The notes: generated from the letters alone by a model not told the origin. Counted from the first letter of the stretch, positions 27,136 to 35,827 are shown. The stretch is 53,735 nucleotides of DNA from Pontibacter qinzhouensis (GCF_008017455.1 NZ_VRTY01000038.1:1-53735); one strand, 5' to 3'. Translations and numbers: made by a program.

Positions 27136-27399
27136 ATGGCTAACCATAAGTCGGCATTAAAAAGAATCAGAGCGAACAACGCTAAACGTCTTCGTAACAG
27201 ATACCAAGCGAAAACAACTCGTACTTTTATCAAAAGGTTGAAAAACACAACTGACCAGGCCGAGGCGCAGGAACTTTACAAGACAGTTGCTTCTATGATT
27301 GACCGTCTTGCCAAGAAAAACATCATCCACAAAAACAAAGCTTCTAACAACAAGTCTAAGTTAGCGAAACACGTTAACAGCTTAGCTGCAGCAGCTTAA
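27136..27399 (+). CDS. rpsT: 30S ribosomal protein S20
   Basis: 87 residues, strongly basic, three helices binding 16S rRNA. Typical start ANHKSALKRIRANNAKRLRNR and conserved MIDRLAKKNIIHKNKASNNKSKLAKHVN. Monocistronic between a perfect promoter and a hairpin terminator. Very secure. Confidence 0.98.
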   Translation: MANHKSALKRIRANNAKRLRNRYQAKTTRTFIKRLKNTTDQAEAQELYKTVASMIDRLAKKNIIHKNKASNNKSKLAKHVNSLAAAA

Positions 27400-27421
27400 T
27401 TTTTGTAGATCCCCTTTCTGG

Positions 27422-27451
27422 AAGCCTTGCACTACCCGTGCAGGGCTTTTT
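27422..27451 (+). terminator. Terminator after rpsT
   Basis: AAGCCTTGCAC pairs with GTGCAGGGCTT (one wobble pair), followed by TTTTT. Confidence 0.85.
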
Positions 27452-27568
27452 GTGTTTTGTATGACTTTTTGCTAGAAAAGTTTTGCTTCCCAGAACAGAA
27501 GCGATTGTTGTGGATGGAAGAGACATGCTGCACAACTATTTGTATCGAGTTGGAAAATCATCAGGTTA

Positions 27569-27626
27569 ACCCTTGATAAGAAGTTTGCTTACATAGCTTC
27601 GGAAGGCTAATTTCATTAGAATAATT
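27569..27626 (+). repeat. 58-bp dispersed intergenic repeat, copy 7
   Basis: Starts ACCCTTGATAAG, core GCTTCGGAAGGC, ends TTTCATTAGAATAATT. Confidence 0.9.
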
Positions 27627-27680
27627 GGAATTGTTGGGTAGAAAATAGTTCGTAGTATTTACTCTCACCGCCACACTTTT

Positions 27681-27842
27681 GTCATTGGGAAGGGATCTTG
27701 TGAGCAAGACTCATCAGCAAAGGCAACAGTGTTAAAACAACCTGCTCCTGAAATTGAGCCGTTTGTGTCGCAGTGGAACTTGAACCATAAAGCCAGTAGC
27801 TTCTGCTTATGGCTCTCGCCCACAAGATCTTTACAAGATGAC
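27681..27842. repeat. Inverted-repeat element, MITE-like
   Basis: A 38-bp left arm (27681-27718) and a 38-bp right arm (27805-27842) are inverted copies with 27 of 38 positions matching, including an unbroken ATCTTGTG. 86 bases lie between. Sequence outside the arms is also loosely similar (CTTTT/CTTTC). No transposase is encoded. It could be a miniature mobile element or a long RNA hairpin. Confidence 0.55.
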
Positions 27843-27938
27843 GAAAGCGAGATGGTGCAGAAGCAACAAACCAGAGTGACAAGATGGAAAGGATGTAGCT
27901 AAATCATAGCAGAAGGTAAATAAATTTTTATTAAGCCA

Positions 27939-27989
27939 TATAAACAAGAAAGCCTGAGGTCATGCAGATCTCAGGCTTTCTTGTTTATA
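27939..27989 (-). terminator. Terminator after pyk
   Basis: Perfect 20-bp stem (27939-27958 with 27970-27989) and 11-base loop, 11 bases past the pyk stop. Exceptionally long and perfect; the U tract is short, so part of its role may be mRNA 3'-end protection. Confidence 0.75.
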
Positions 27990-28000
27990 GCAGTTCCGAA

Positions 28001-29425
28001 CTAGGCTACGCTCAACTTAATCATGTTGGTGCGTCGGTCCTGGCTCATGGGCATGCTGGCTGTGTTTACAAACACATCGCCTGTCTCCAGGAAACCGCCG
28101 TCTAAGAGCGTTTGCTTAATGTCGGCAATGGTGGCGTCAGTAGATTCGAAGGTCTCGTAGTAGAAGCCTCTGATACCCCACACGAGGTTCAGTGTGTTCA
28201 GGAGCTGCTTGTTCTCCGTAAATACAAAGATGTCGGACTTCGGACGGTGCCTGGCCAGGCGCAGTGCCGTGTAGCCAGAGCGGGTAATGCCGATAATGGC
28301 GCGGGCATTGGTATCGCGGGCAAGGCCACAGGCATTGGCAACAAGGCTATCGCTCAGGAACGTTGGCGAATCGGGGCGCAGGCCGTATGTTTTGTCGAAC
28401 ACATTGGCGTTGCGCTCCACATTTAATATAGTAGATACCATGCTGCGGATGGTTTCGAGCGGGTAAGCTCCTACAGCAGTTTCTGCACTTAGCATTAGTG
28501 TGTCGGCTCCATCTATCACGGCATTGGCTACGTCGTTTGTCTCGGCGCGGGTAGGGCGTGGGTTCACGATCATGCTCTCGAGCATCTGGGTTGCTACAAT
28601 TACCGGTTTAGCGGCCTTGTTGCATTTCTCAACCAGCATTTTCTGGATCATCGGAACTTCTTCCATGCCTACTTCCACCCCCAGGTCACCACGGGCCACC
28701 ATTATAGCATCAGTTGCCTCTATAATCTCATCTATGTTACGAATGGCTTCCGGTTTCTCAATTTTCGCAATTACACGGGTGTCTTTGCCGCGTTCTTTAA
28801 TAATGCGCTTAATTTCATGAATGTCTTCTACACGGCGCACAAACGAGAGCGCAACCCAGTCTATGTTGTGGTCCAGACCGAAGTGCAGGTCTTTCAGGTC
28901 TTTCTCTGTTAAACAAGGAGCAGATACAGAAGAGTCGGGCAGGTTAATGCCTTTACGTGGTTTCACGATACCGCCATATACCACTTCTGCTTCCACCTCA
29001 AGGTCGCCATCCGTAGATATAACCTTCAGCTCCAGTTTACCATCGTCTAATAAAATGGCATCGCCTGGTTTTACGTCTTTGGCAAGTTCTGTGTAAATAG
29101 TAGAGAGGCGGCCGGGTATAGTAAGAGAGCCATCGCACACCAATTTAATAATCTGGCCTTCTTCTATCTCGATGCCACCGTTTTCAACATCGCCCAATCT
29201 TATTTTTGGTCCTTGTAAGTCCTGCACCAGGCTCACGTTGGTATTTAGCTCGCGGTTCACCTCCCGCACAAATTTTATAACCTCCAGGTGCTCTTCGTGG
29301 GCACCATGAGAAAAGTTAAGACGGAAGGCGTCAACACCTTCTTTCACCAATGCCTGAAGACGCTCATAGCTGTTGCTGGCTGGGCCAACAGTGGCGAGTA
29401 CTTTCGTTTTGTTAAAGAATTCCAT
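28001..29425 (-). CDS. pyk: Pyruvate kinase
   Basis: Last step of glycolysis, phosphoenolpyruvate plus ADP to pyruvate plus ATP. 474 residues. TIM-barrel signatures: TKVLATVGPASNSYERL at the start, RLNFSHGAHEEH, DLQGPKIRLGDV, the B domain at about 70-170, the catalytic-lysine motif VIAKIEKPEAIRNIDEI, MVARGDLGVEVG, VATQMLESM and PTRAETNDVANAVIDGADTLMLSAETA. The C-terminal regulatory domain (ARAIIGITRSGYTALRLARHRP) has the usual length with no PEP-utiliser extension. Monocistronic, with a very strong 3' hairpin. Very secure. Confidence 0.98.
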   Translation of the reverse strand: MEFFNKTKVLATVGPASNSYERLQALVKEGVDAFRLNFSHGAHEEHLEVIKFVREVNRELNTNVSLVQDLQGPKIRLGDVENGGIEIEEGQIIKLVCDGSLTIPGRLSTIYTELAKDVKPGDAILLDDGKLELKVISTDGDLEVEAEVVYGGIVKPRKGINLPDSSVSAPCLTEKDLKDLHFGLDHNIDWVALSFVRRVEDIHEIKRIIKERGKDTRVIAKIEKPEAIRNIDEIIEATDAIMVARGDLGVEVGMEEVPMIQKMLVEKCNKAAKPVIVATQMLESMIVNPRPTRAETNDVANAVIDGADTLMLSAETAVGAYPLETIRSMVSTILNVERNANVFDKTYGLRPDSPTFLSDSLVANACGLARDTNARAIIGITRSGYTALRLARHRPKSDIFVFTENKQLLNTLNLVWGIRGFYYETFESTDATIADIKQTLLDGGFLETGDVFVNTASMPMSQDRRTNMIKLSVA

Positions 29426-30030
29426 ATTAGAAGATCAGATTTTCCTTGATTTTAAAATGACTGATTGTAAAATATTTTTTTGCTTGGTTTGAGAAAGAAA
29501 AGACTCAATAAGGTACGACTCAGGCGAAAAGAAGTGCTTTGCGTTTCCGGGTGGCTTTGGTGTAGTGTCATACGCTATACTATTATAAAGGAGGCTGGCG
29601 AGGGCAGCTTGTTGCTGCCAGTCTGTTTCTGCCTGCATGAGTGTTCTGGTTTGTGCGCATCAGAACACTTATTATTATTTATCAAACTCTTGTTCCTACT
29701 AATCAGGAGGTTATTGCCTGCCTGATGTTACATATAAATGTACGTTAGTTTCGAAAACTGCGCGAAACGGGTGTTCTGCTGTACCAAGTCGCGTTTGTTT
29801 TGCTTACACGATAAAGCTACGCAGAATAGCTTTAATTTCTAGCTATATTTTTTGCCTGAGCGCCATTTTTTTATGCAATTTCCAAACAATCCCAAAAATA
29901 AGATTCTTCGTCCGTAAAACTACATATAAGGTATAAAACTTTTCAAAAGAGACGAATGCCGTAATTTTTTTTGATATTGTCTGCTGAAATATATTTCTTT
30001 GCACTGTGTTTTAATTAACTATAAGAAAAA
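29426..30030. other. Spacer between pyk and acpP
   Basis: 605 bp between divergent genes. It holds the acpP promoter (29970-30001) and a modest hairpin at 29640-29669 (AGTGTTCTG/CAGAACACT, 12-base loop) that might lie in the pyk leader. Short frames here have no protein character. Confidence 0.45.
29970..30001 (+). promoter_or_regulatory. Bacteroidota promoter for acpP-fabF-rnc
   Basis: TTTG, 20 bases, TTTCTTTG: one mismatch to TAnnTTTG, 29 bases before the acpP ATG. Confidence 0.55.
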
Positions 30031-30267
30031 ATGTCGGAAATCGCAGAAAAAGTAAAGGCTATCATCATTGATAAGCTTGGTGTTGAAGAATCAGAGGTAA
30101 CCCCGGAAGCAAGCTTCACGAACGATCTTGGCGCTGATTCATTAGATACTGTTGAGCTTATCATGGAATTCGAGAAAGAGTTCAACGTATCTATTCCAGA
30201 TGATCAGGCTGAAAATATTGCAACTGTAGGTCAGGCGGTAAGCTACCTGGAAGAACACGCAAAATAG
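30031..30267 (+). CDS. acpP: Acyl carrier protein
   Basis: 78 residues, acidic four-helix bundle carrying acyl chains in fatty-acid synthesis. The phosphopantetheine serine is in [15 protein letters not shown] near residue 36. Conserved flanks are [11 protein letters not shown] and [18 protein letters not shown]. First gene of acpP-fabF-rnc, a widespread arrangement; fabF starts 65 bases later. Very secure. Confidence 0.98.
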   Translation: MSEIAEKVKAIIIDKLGVEESEVTPEASFTNDLGADSLDTVELIMEFEKEFNVSIPDDQAENIATVGQAVSYLEEHAK

Positions 30268-30332
30268 TGCCCCAATCATCACGCTATTATTTTAGTTAAA
30301 CATTTCTACTATCTATCCTCTACTAACAGCTT

Positions 30333-31586
30333 ATGGAGCTTAAGAGAGTTGTAGTTACTGGGCTAGGCGCACTCACGCCAATCGGAAACACTGTTGCAGA
30401 TTACTGGAACGGTCTTTCTAATGGCGTGAGTGGAGCTGCGCCTACTACACGTTTCGATGCCGGTAAATTCAAGACGCAGTTTGCGTGTGAAGTGAAGGGA
30501 TACGTGCCAGAGAACTACTTCGACCGTAAGGAGGCCCGCAAAATGGACCTCTTTTCGCAATTCGCAATGGTTGTGGCTGATGAAGCTGTAAAAGATGCCA
30601 ACCTCGTGGAAGGCACTTACGACCCGGGCCGTGTTGGCGTTATCTGGGGTTCAGGTATTGGCGGGCTGCGCACTTTTCAGGAAGAATGCGTGAACTTTGC
30701 CAATGGCGACGGAACCCCCCGCTTCAACCCGTTCTTCATCCCGAAAATGATTGTCGATATCAGCGCCGGCCATATTTCAATAAAGTATGGTTTCCGGGGT
30801 CCGAACTTTTCTACAGTCTCTGCCTGTGCTTCTGCCACAAACGCCCTCATCGACTCCTTTAACTATATCCGCCTGGGTATGGCCGATGTGATCGTGAGCG
30901 GAGGTTCTGAAGCAGCTGTAACAGAAGCAGGTATAGGTGGTTTTAACGCCCTGAAAGCCCTTTCGGAGCGTAACGACTCTCCTGAAACAGCCTCCCGCCC
31001 CTTCGACAAAGACCGCGACGGTTTTGTGTTAGGTGAAGGTGCCGGTGCCCTGATTTTAGAAGAGTATGAGCATGCCAAAAAGCGTGGCGCCAAAATCTAC
31101 GCCGAAATCATCGGTGGCGGTATGTCAGCAGATGCTTACCACATTACAGCACCTCACCCTGAAGGCCTTGGAGCCCTGAACGTGATGCAGAATGTACTGC
31201 GCGATGCCAACATCAAACCAGAAGATGTTGATTACATAAACGTGCACGGTACCTCTACACCACTGGGCGATGTGAGCGAGGTAAAAGCGATCCAGACGGT
31301 GTTCGGAGAGCATGCCTACAAACTCAACATCAGCTCAACCAAATCGATGACCGGCCACTTGCTCGGTGCAGCTGGAGCCATAGAGGCTATTGCCTGTATA
31401 CTGGCAATTCAGCACCAGGAGGTGCCGCCTACCATCAATCACTTTACCGACGACGAGAGTTTCGACCCGGGCCTGAACTTCACGTTCAACAAAGCCCAGA
31501 AACGCGATATAAAGGTAGCGCTTAGCAATACCTTTGGATTTGGTGGCCATAATACATCTGTTTTATTCCGTCAACTGAACGATTAG
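30333..31586 (+). CDS. fabF: 3-oxoacyl-[ACP] synthase II
   Basis: 417 residues. Condenses malonyl-ACP with acyl-ACP in chain elongation. Thiolase-fold signatures: RRVVVTGLGALTPIG-like start (KRVVVTGLGALTPIGN), the active-site cysteine in VSACASATNAL near residue 164, the two catalytic histidines in HGTSTPLGD and SMTGHLLGAAGAIEA, and the C-terminal SNTFGFGGHN. It lies between its partner acpP and rnc; the rnc start codon uses the last base of the fabF stop codon, so translation is coupled. Very secure. Confidence 0.98.
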   Translation: MELKRVVVTGLGALTPIGNTVADYWNGLSNGVSGAAPTTRFDAGKFKTQFACEVKGYVPENYFDRKEARKMDLFSQFAMVVADEAVKDANLVEGTYDPGRVGVIWGSGIGGLRTFQEECVNFANGDGTPRFNPFFIPKMIVDISAGHISIKYGFRGPNFSTVSACASATNALIDSFNYIRLGMADVIVSGGSEAAVTEAGIGGFNALKALSERNDSPETASRPFDKDRDGFVLGEGAGALILEEYEHAKKRGAKIYAEIIGGGMSADAYHITAPHPEGLGALNVMQNVLRDANIKPEDVDYINVHGTSTPLGDVSEVKAIQTVFGEHAYKLNISSTKSMTGHLLGAAGAIEAIACILAIQHQEVPPTINHFTDDESFDPGLNFTFNKAQKRDIKVALSNTFGFGGHNTSVLFRQLND

Positions 31587-32326
31587 TGTTTGGTCCTATT
31601 AAACCGGTACGGCGCTTTTACCAACGTATTTTTACTAAGGATAAAGAATTAGTGCGCGCTGTTGCCGGCATAATAGGTGTTACGCCGGACAACATTCGCC
31701 TTTATAAGCTTGCCCTGACCCATACTTCGTATGCCCGGCAGGCATCTGGCAGCAAGCACGACACAAACGAGCGACTGGAGTTTTTAGGCGATGCTATACT
31801 AGGCGCAGTGGTGGCGGAACTGCTGTTTAAAAAATTCCCCTACGAAGACGAAGGCTTTCTGACAGAAATTCGCTCACGCATCGTAAACCGCGAATCGCTG
31901 AACCAGATGGCCTTAAAGATCGGCCTGAACCTGCTTATTAAAGTAGATTTGGCAGGGCAGGGGCCACGGCACAAATCGGTTAACGGTAATGCCCTGGAGG
32001 CATTAGTAGGTGCTATTTACCTCGATAAAGGCTACGACAAAACGCGGCACTTTATACTTGGTAAACTCATAAAACCGCACATAGACCTGCACCAACTGGT
32101 AAACACGGTGTCGAACTTCAAGAGCAAACTTATTGAGTGGGCGCAGAGCCAGAACATGGAAATCAGGTTCGAAATTGTGAAGCGTAAGCAGCAGGGCAAT
32201 ACAACCGAGTTTACCTGCGAGGTATACATAGATGGCAAACCCATTGCCATTGGTGTAGGCCTTTCTAAAAAGAAAGCCGACCAGGCAGCTGCTGAAAAAT
32301 CGCTGGCTTTGCTAAATATTAGTTAA
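31586..32326 (+). CDS. rnc: Ribonuclease III
   Basis: 246 residues, double-strand-specific RNase that processes rRNA and mRNAs. The start is GTG, sharing its G with the fabF TAG stop. Endonuclease domain: the signature NERLEFLGDAILGAVVAE near residue 63, and GNALEALVGAIYLDKGYD with the second metal-binding glutamate. The C-terminal dsRNA-binding domain is at about residues 170-245 (FKSKLIEWAQ, then GIGLSKKKADQAAAEKSLALL-like end GVGLSKKKADQAAAEK). A slightly long N-terminal helix precedes the domain. Its presence after fabF is common in Bacteroidota. Confidence 0.97.
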   Translation: MFGPIKPVRRFYQRIFTKDKELVRAVAGIIGVTPDNIRLYKLALTHTSYARQASGSKHDTNERLEFLGDAILGAVVAELLFKKFPYEDEGFLTEIRSRIVNRESLNQMALKIGLNLLIKVDLAGQGPRHKSVNGNALEALVGAIYLDKGYDKTRHFILGKLIKPHIDLHQLVNTVSNFKSKLIEWAQSQNMEIRFEIVKRKQQGNTTEFTCEVYIDGKPIAIGVGLSKKKADQAAAEKSLALLNIS

Positions 32327-32729
32327 GGCTTCTACTTTCCTTTTTAAGTCAACTGTACCTTCTGTTTCTGGAATGGAGCAGTTGGTTTGGAAGAGGAACA
32401 CCGGCTGCGCTTGGTAATAATCCTATCCTGCACAGGCAGCTCAGCTACTCCACTACCAATTATTCTAATGTTTTTGCCCTTCCAAAAGATTTTTGGCTCA
32501 TTTTAGCCAAGGGTTGGCAGGATTTGCCTTTTTCCATTAGTCCTTTACTTGCTTTCAGGCTTAGCTAAACGGAGCTTACATCTTGGTATGGAGGCTTCTG
32601 TCTGGCTTAATTCTCATGTCTACCTGGCGTCTCATTTGTTTCTTTATATAGTAAAAAGTCTATCTTTTTGCTAGTTTTTTAATGGCAGCGCTTAACTTGC
32701 CAGGGCATAGTTGCGTTAGAAAACCCGAT
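32327..32729. other. Spacer between rnc and nadE
   Basis: About 400 bp with one 57-bp dispersed repeat in reverse orientation (32458-32514). No clear terminator for acpP-fabF-rnc is visible and no canonical promoter for nadE. Confidence 0.45.
32458..32514 (-). repeat. 57-bp dispersed intergenic repeat, copy 8
   Basis: Minus strand: starts ACCCTTGGCT, has an extra 5' hairpin (TTGGCT/AGCCAA), core CTTTTGGAAGGGC, ends ACATTAGAATAATT. Exactly 57 bp, opposed to both flanking genes. Confidence 0.85.
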
Positions 32730-34610
32730 ATGGAAGATACAAGACTTATACTGGCTGGTGCCGCGCTTAACCAGACACCACTAGACTGGGAGGCAAATCT
32801 CCTGAATATAAAAAATGCCATCGACGAGGCTACATCTCATAACGTTCACATCTTGCTGTTGCCGGAGCTCTGCATTACCGGCTACGGCTGCGAAGACCTG
32901 TTCCTGAGCCCCTGGCTGGCCGATAAAGTCTTTGAAAAGCTGCTGGAGGTAAAAGAGTGGTGCGATGGGTTAACGGTGTGCCTGGGAGTGCATATTATCC
33001 ATAAGCGCGATGTGTACAATACGGCCTGCGTCATTAAAAACAGGCAGATTGTCGGCTTTACGGCAAAGCAGTTCCTGGCCCGGGACGGGGTGCACTATGA
33101 GCCGCGCTGGTTTACGCCATGGCCCGCTAACCAGGTAGAGGAGTTCGAGATGCTGGGGCAACGGTATCCCATCGGCGATATAATTTACCAGGAACAGGGC
33201 GTAAAATTTGCCTTCGAGATTTGTGAGGATGCCTGGCGACCCGACCGCCCTGCAGAGCGCCATATGCCCAAAGGTGTGCAACTGATTCTGAACCCGAGCG
33301 CCAGCCACTTTGCCTTAAGTAAAACCGATCTGCGGCACCGGCTGGTGGTGGAGGCCTCTAAAAAATACCAGTGTGCGTACCTCTATGCGAACCTGCTTGG
33401 CAACGAAGCTGGCCGCATGATTTACGATGGCGAAGTGCTGATAGCCCAGAACGGCAAGTTGATCAGGCGCAACGAGCTGCTGTGCTTTAAAGATGTAGAC
33501 CTGGAGTTTGCAGAAGTATGCTTTGGCCAAGATCCGGAGATAGCCGAAACCATTGAATACCTTCCGCCCATAGATGAGATTAAAGAAGTAATTGCGGCCC
33601 TCTCGCTGGGCTTGTTCGATTATATGCGCAAAAGCTACAGCCGGGGCTTTGTACTCTCGCTGAGTGGTGGCGCAGACTCCTCGCTTTGTGCCGTGGCCGT
33701 GGCCGAAATGGTGCGCCGTGGTATCGAGAGTTTAGGTGTAACGCTGTTTGTAGCCAAAACCCGCATGTTCGGTATTCCGGAGCTTTCGCATTTCGACTCT
33801 ATTCTGGAGGAGCAGGCACGTAAAGAACTGGTGGGGCACCTGCTGACCTGTGCATATCAGGGTACTGTCAATTCTTCCGACGATACCTATATTTCTGCCA
33901 AAGAGCTGGCGGCCTCTATTGGTGCCAAATTCCATAGCTGGACCATTGATGACGAAGTAGCAGGATATTCCTCTAAAATAGAAAATGCCATAGAACGCCC
34001 GCTTACCTGGGAGCAGGACGATATTACGTTGCAGAATATACAGGCCAGAGTACGTGCCCCTGCCATCTGGATGCTGGCCAATATCAACAATGCGCTGCTC
34101 ATGGCAACCTCTAACCGAAGTGAGGCTGCCGTAGGCTACGCAACCATGGATGGCGACACGGCCGGTAGTATATCGCCGATTGCCGGCATCGACAAGGCTT
34201 TTCTGCGCCAGGTCCTCATCTGGATGCAGACGGAGTTAGGCTATGAAGGACTGCAATATGTAAACAAGCTGCAGCCAACCGCCGAACTGCGTCCTGCCGA
34301 AGAGGCCCAGACCGACGAAAAGGACCTGATGCCCTACGAGATTCTGAACCAGATTGAGCGACTGGCTTTTTACGAGCGCGTTTCGCCGCAGCAGGTGCTG
34401 GATAAACTGGTTGCCGATGGTATTGCTCCTGAAACAGCCCAGGAATATATTCAGAAGTTCTACAGGCTCTGGACCCGTAACCAATGGAAACGCGAGCGCT
34501 ATGCCCCAGCCTTCCACCTCGACGATTATAACCTCGACCCGCGCAGCTGGCTCCGCTTTCCGATTCTGAGTGGTGGCTACCGCGATGAGCTGCAGCAGCT
34601 AAAGTCTTAA
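32730..34610 (+). CDS. nadE: Glutamine-dependent NAD+ synthetase
   Basis: Amidates nicotinic acid adenine dinucleotide to NAD with glutamine nitrogen. 626 residues from the ATG at 32730; an ATG sixteen codons upstream is in frame but less family-like. The N-terminal nitrilase domain (to about 270) shows the catalytic triad context: Glu in LPELCITGYGCEDL, Lys in TAKQFLARDGVHYEPRWF, Cys in FAFEICEDAWRP. The C-terminal synthetase has the P-loop LSLSGGADSSLCAV near residue 310, then NIQARVRAPAIWMLANINNALLMATSNRSEAAVGYATMDGD broken here into NIQARVRAP and ATSNRSEAAVGY as the key parts. The two-domain long form is clear. It is flanked by inverted copies of the 57-bp repeat. Confidence 0.97.
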   Translation: MEDTRLILAGAALNQTPLDWEANLLNIKNAIDEATSHNVHILLLPELCITGYGCEDLFLSPWLADKVFEKLLEVKEWCDGLTVCLGVHIIHKRDVYNTACVIKNRQIVGFTAKQFLARDGVHYEPRWFTPWPANQVEEFEMLGQRYPIGDIIYQEQGVKFAFEICEDAWRPDRPAERHMPKGVQLILNPSASHFALSKTDLRHRLVVEASKKYQCAYLYANLLGNEAGRMIYDGEVLIAQNGKLIRRNELLCFKDVDLEFAEVCFGQDPEIAETIEYLPPIDEIKEVIAALSLGLFDYMRKSYSRGFVLSLSGGADSSLCAVAVAEMVRRGIESLGVTLFVAKTRMFGIPELSHFDSILEEQARKELVGHLLTCAYQGTVNSSDDTYISAKELAASIGAKFHSWTIDDEVAGYSSKIENAIERPLTWEQDDITLQNIQARVRAPAIWMLANINNALLMATSNRSEAAVGYATMDGDTAGSISPIAGIDKAFLRQVLIWMQTELGYEGLQYVNKLQPTAELRPAEEAQTDEKDLMPYEILNQIERLAFYERVSPQQVLDKLVADGIAPETAQEYIQKFYRLWTRNQWKRERYAPAFHLDDYNLDPRSWLRFPILSGGYRDELQQLKS

Positions 34611-34630
34611 GTGGCACAGGCAAGCATAAG

Positions 34631-34687
34631 ACCCTTGACCTAAAAAAGCCTGAAAACCTTCTGAAGGCTGTTTTCATTCGCATAATT
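34631..34687 (+). repeat. 57-bp dispersed intergenic repeat, copy 9
   Basis: Starts ACCCTTGACC, core CCTTCTGAAGGC, ends TTTTCATTCGCATAATT. It begins 20 bases after the nadE stop and forms a direct pair with copy 10 around lgt. Confidence 0.9.
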
Positions 34688-34793
34688 TACGCGGCACTGG
34701 CTGTACTAAACCAGCAGGTGCCGCGTTTCGCTTTATTAAGAGGTAGCCACGGGCTAAGTGGTTACACCTATTTTTTACCTTTCTGATTTATTG

Positions 34794-34801
34794 TAACTTT
34801 G
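34794..34801 (+). promoter_or_regulatory. Bacteroidota -7 element for lgt
   Basis: TAACTTTG matches TAnnTTTG, 20 bases before the lgt ATG. The -33 region is only a T run (TTTTTT). Confidence 0.45.
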
Positions 34802-34821
34802 GCAGGTCTATCCTTAGCTCT

Positions 34822-35691
34822 ATGAGTATACTGAACTATATTACCTGGAACGTAGATCCAGAGATCTTTTCTATCGGCCCGCTTTCTATCCGTTGGTACG
34901 GCTTGCTTTTCGCCCTGGGCTTTGTAATCGGGCAACGCATCCTCACTAAAATTTATGTTGCCGAAGGCCGCACCGAAGGCGACGTAGATGTGATAACCCT
35001 CTACATGATTATCGGCACTGTAATAGGAGCGAGGCTCGGCCACACCCTTTTCTACGACCCAGCCTACTACCTGAGCAACCCTATAAAAATTCTGATGATC
35101 TGGGAAGGCGGACTTGCCAGCCACGGTGCTACCATCGGTATTTTGCTGGCGCTCTGGTTTTTCAGCCGCAAGCAAAAGCTCGATTACATGTGGGTGCTCG
35201 ACCGGATTGTAATAGTCGTAGCCTTAGGTGGTGCCCTTATACGCCTCGGCAACCTCATGAACTCCGAAATTATCGGGCAGCCAACTAATGTGCCCTGGGC
35301 GTTTTTGTTTGAGCGCAACAACGAGGTAATAAACGGCGTGCGTGCCTCTGCAGACCCTCGACACCCAACACAGCTCTACGAATCGCTATCGGTTTTTTTG
35401 CTGTTTGTGCTTTTGTATTGGTTATGGAACAAATACAGAAGCCATTTGCCAAAAGGCCTGTTGTTCGGCATCTTCGTTACGGCGTTATTTTCGTTCCGTT
35501 TCCTGGTAGAATTCCTGAAAGAGAATCAGGTGGACTTTGAAGACACGCTTGCCCTGAACATGGGGCAGATCCTGAGCATTCCGCTCATTCTGGCTGGAAT
35601 CGTTATCCTGATTCGGGTATGGCAAAAGCCTGTAGCTGTGCAACCCGACGGGAAGAGGCTCGAAGCGCATCCCGTTGGCAGCAGTAAGTAA
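34822..35691 (+). CDS. lgt: Prolipoprotein diacylglyceryl transferase
   Basis: 289 residues, about seven transmembrane helices. Transfers diacylglycerol from phosphatidylglycerol to the lipobox cysteine of prolipoproteins. Signatures: SIRWYGLLFALGFVIGQRIL, GARLGHTLFYDP, the GGLASHGATIGILLAL loop with the essential His, RLGNLMNSEIIGQPT, and HPTQLYESL. It acts on proteins such as the two lipoproteins encoded at 26507 and 50460. Upstream is nadE; direct 57-bp repeats stand on both sides, the downstream one starting one base past the stop codon. Very secure. Confidence 0.97.
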   Translation: MSILNYITWNVDPEIFSIGPLSIRWYGLLFALGFVIGQRILTKIYVAEGRTEGDVDVITLYMIIGTVIGARLGHTLFYDPAYYLSNPIKILMIWEGGLASHGATIGILLALWFFSRKQKLDYMWVLDRIVIVVALGGALIRLGNLMNSEIIGQPTNVPWAFLFERNNEVINGVRASADPRHPTQLYESLSVFLLFVLLYWLWNKYRSHLPKGLLFGIFVTALFSFRFLVEFLKENQVDFEDTLALNMGQILSIPLILAGIVILIRVWQKPVAVQPDGKRLEAHPVGSSK

Positions 35692-35692
35692 G

Positions 35693-35749
35693 ACCCTTGA
35701 CTAAAAATAAAGGAATTCGCTTTGGAAGGCCAATTTCATTTGAATAATT
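35693..35749 (+). repeat. 57-bp dispersed intergenic repeat, copy 10
   Basis: Starts ACCCTTGACTA, core CTTTGGAAGGCC, ends TTTCATTTGAATAATT. It begins two bases after the last base of the lgt stop codon. Confidence 0.9.
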
Positions 35750-35758
35750 CAACATGCA

Positions 35759-35793
35759 CAGACAAGGCCGGCACTAGTTGCCGGCCTTGTCTG
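35759..35793. terminator. Perfect 15-bp hairpin between convergent genes
   Basis: CAGACAAGGCCGGCA pairs perfectly with TGCCGGCCTTGTCTG around CTAGT. It is GC-rich and lies between lgt and the convergent propeller gene, but neither strand has a U tract, so intrinsic termination is only likely, not certain. Confidence 0.6.
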
Positions 35794-35827
35794 CTATAAA
35801 GTATTTCTAAAACAGGAGTGGGTTTTA

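Larger units (their letters stand above)
27400..28000. other. Spacer between rpsT and pyk, repeat-rich
   Basis: 601 bp: rpsT terminator (27422-27451), a 58-bp dispersed repeat (27569-27626), an inverted-repeat element (27681-27842) and the pyk terminator (27939-27989). A short open frame inside the inverted repeat has no protein features. Confidence 0.6.

Noticed and set aside
27682..27882. Open frame of 66 codons opposite rpsT-pyk spacer
   Set aside because: It coincides with the inverted-repeat element and has no domain, signal or start context; better explained as a repeat.
29435..29725. Short frames in both directions between pyk and acpP
   Set aside because: They are short, overlapping, of low protein character, and the region holds a promoter.
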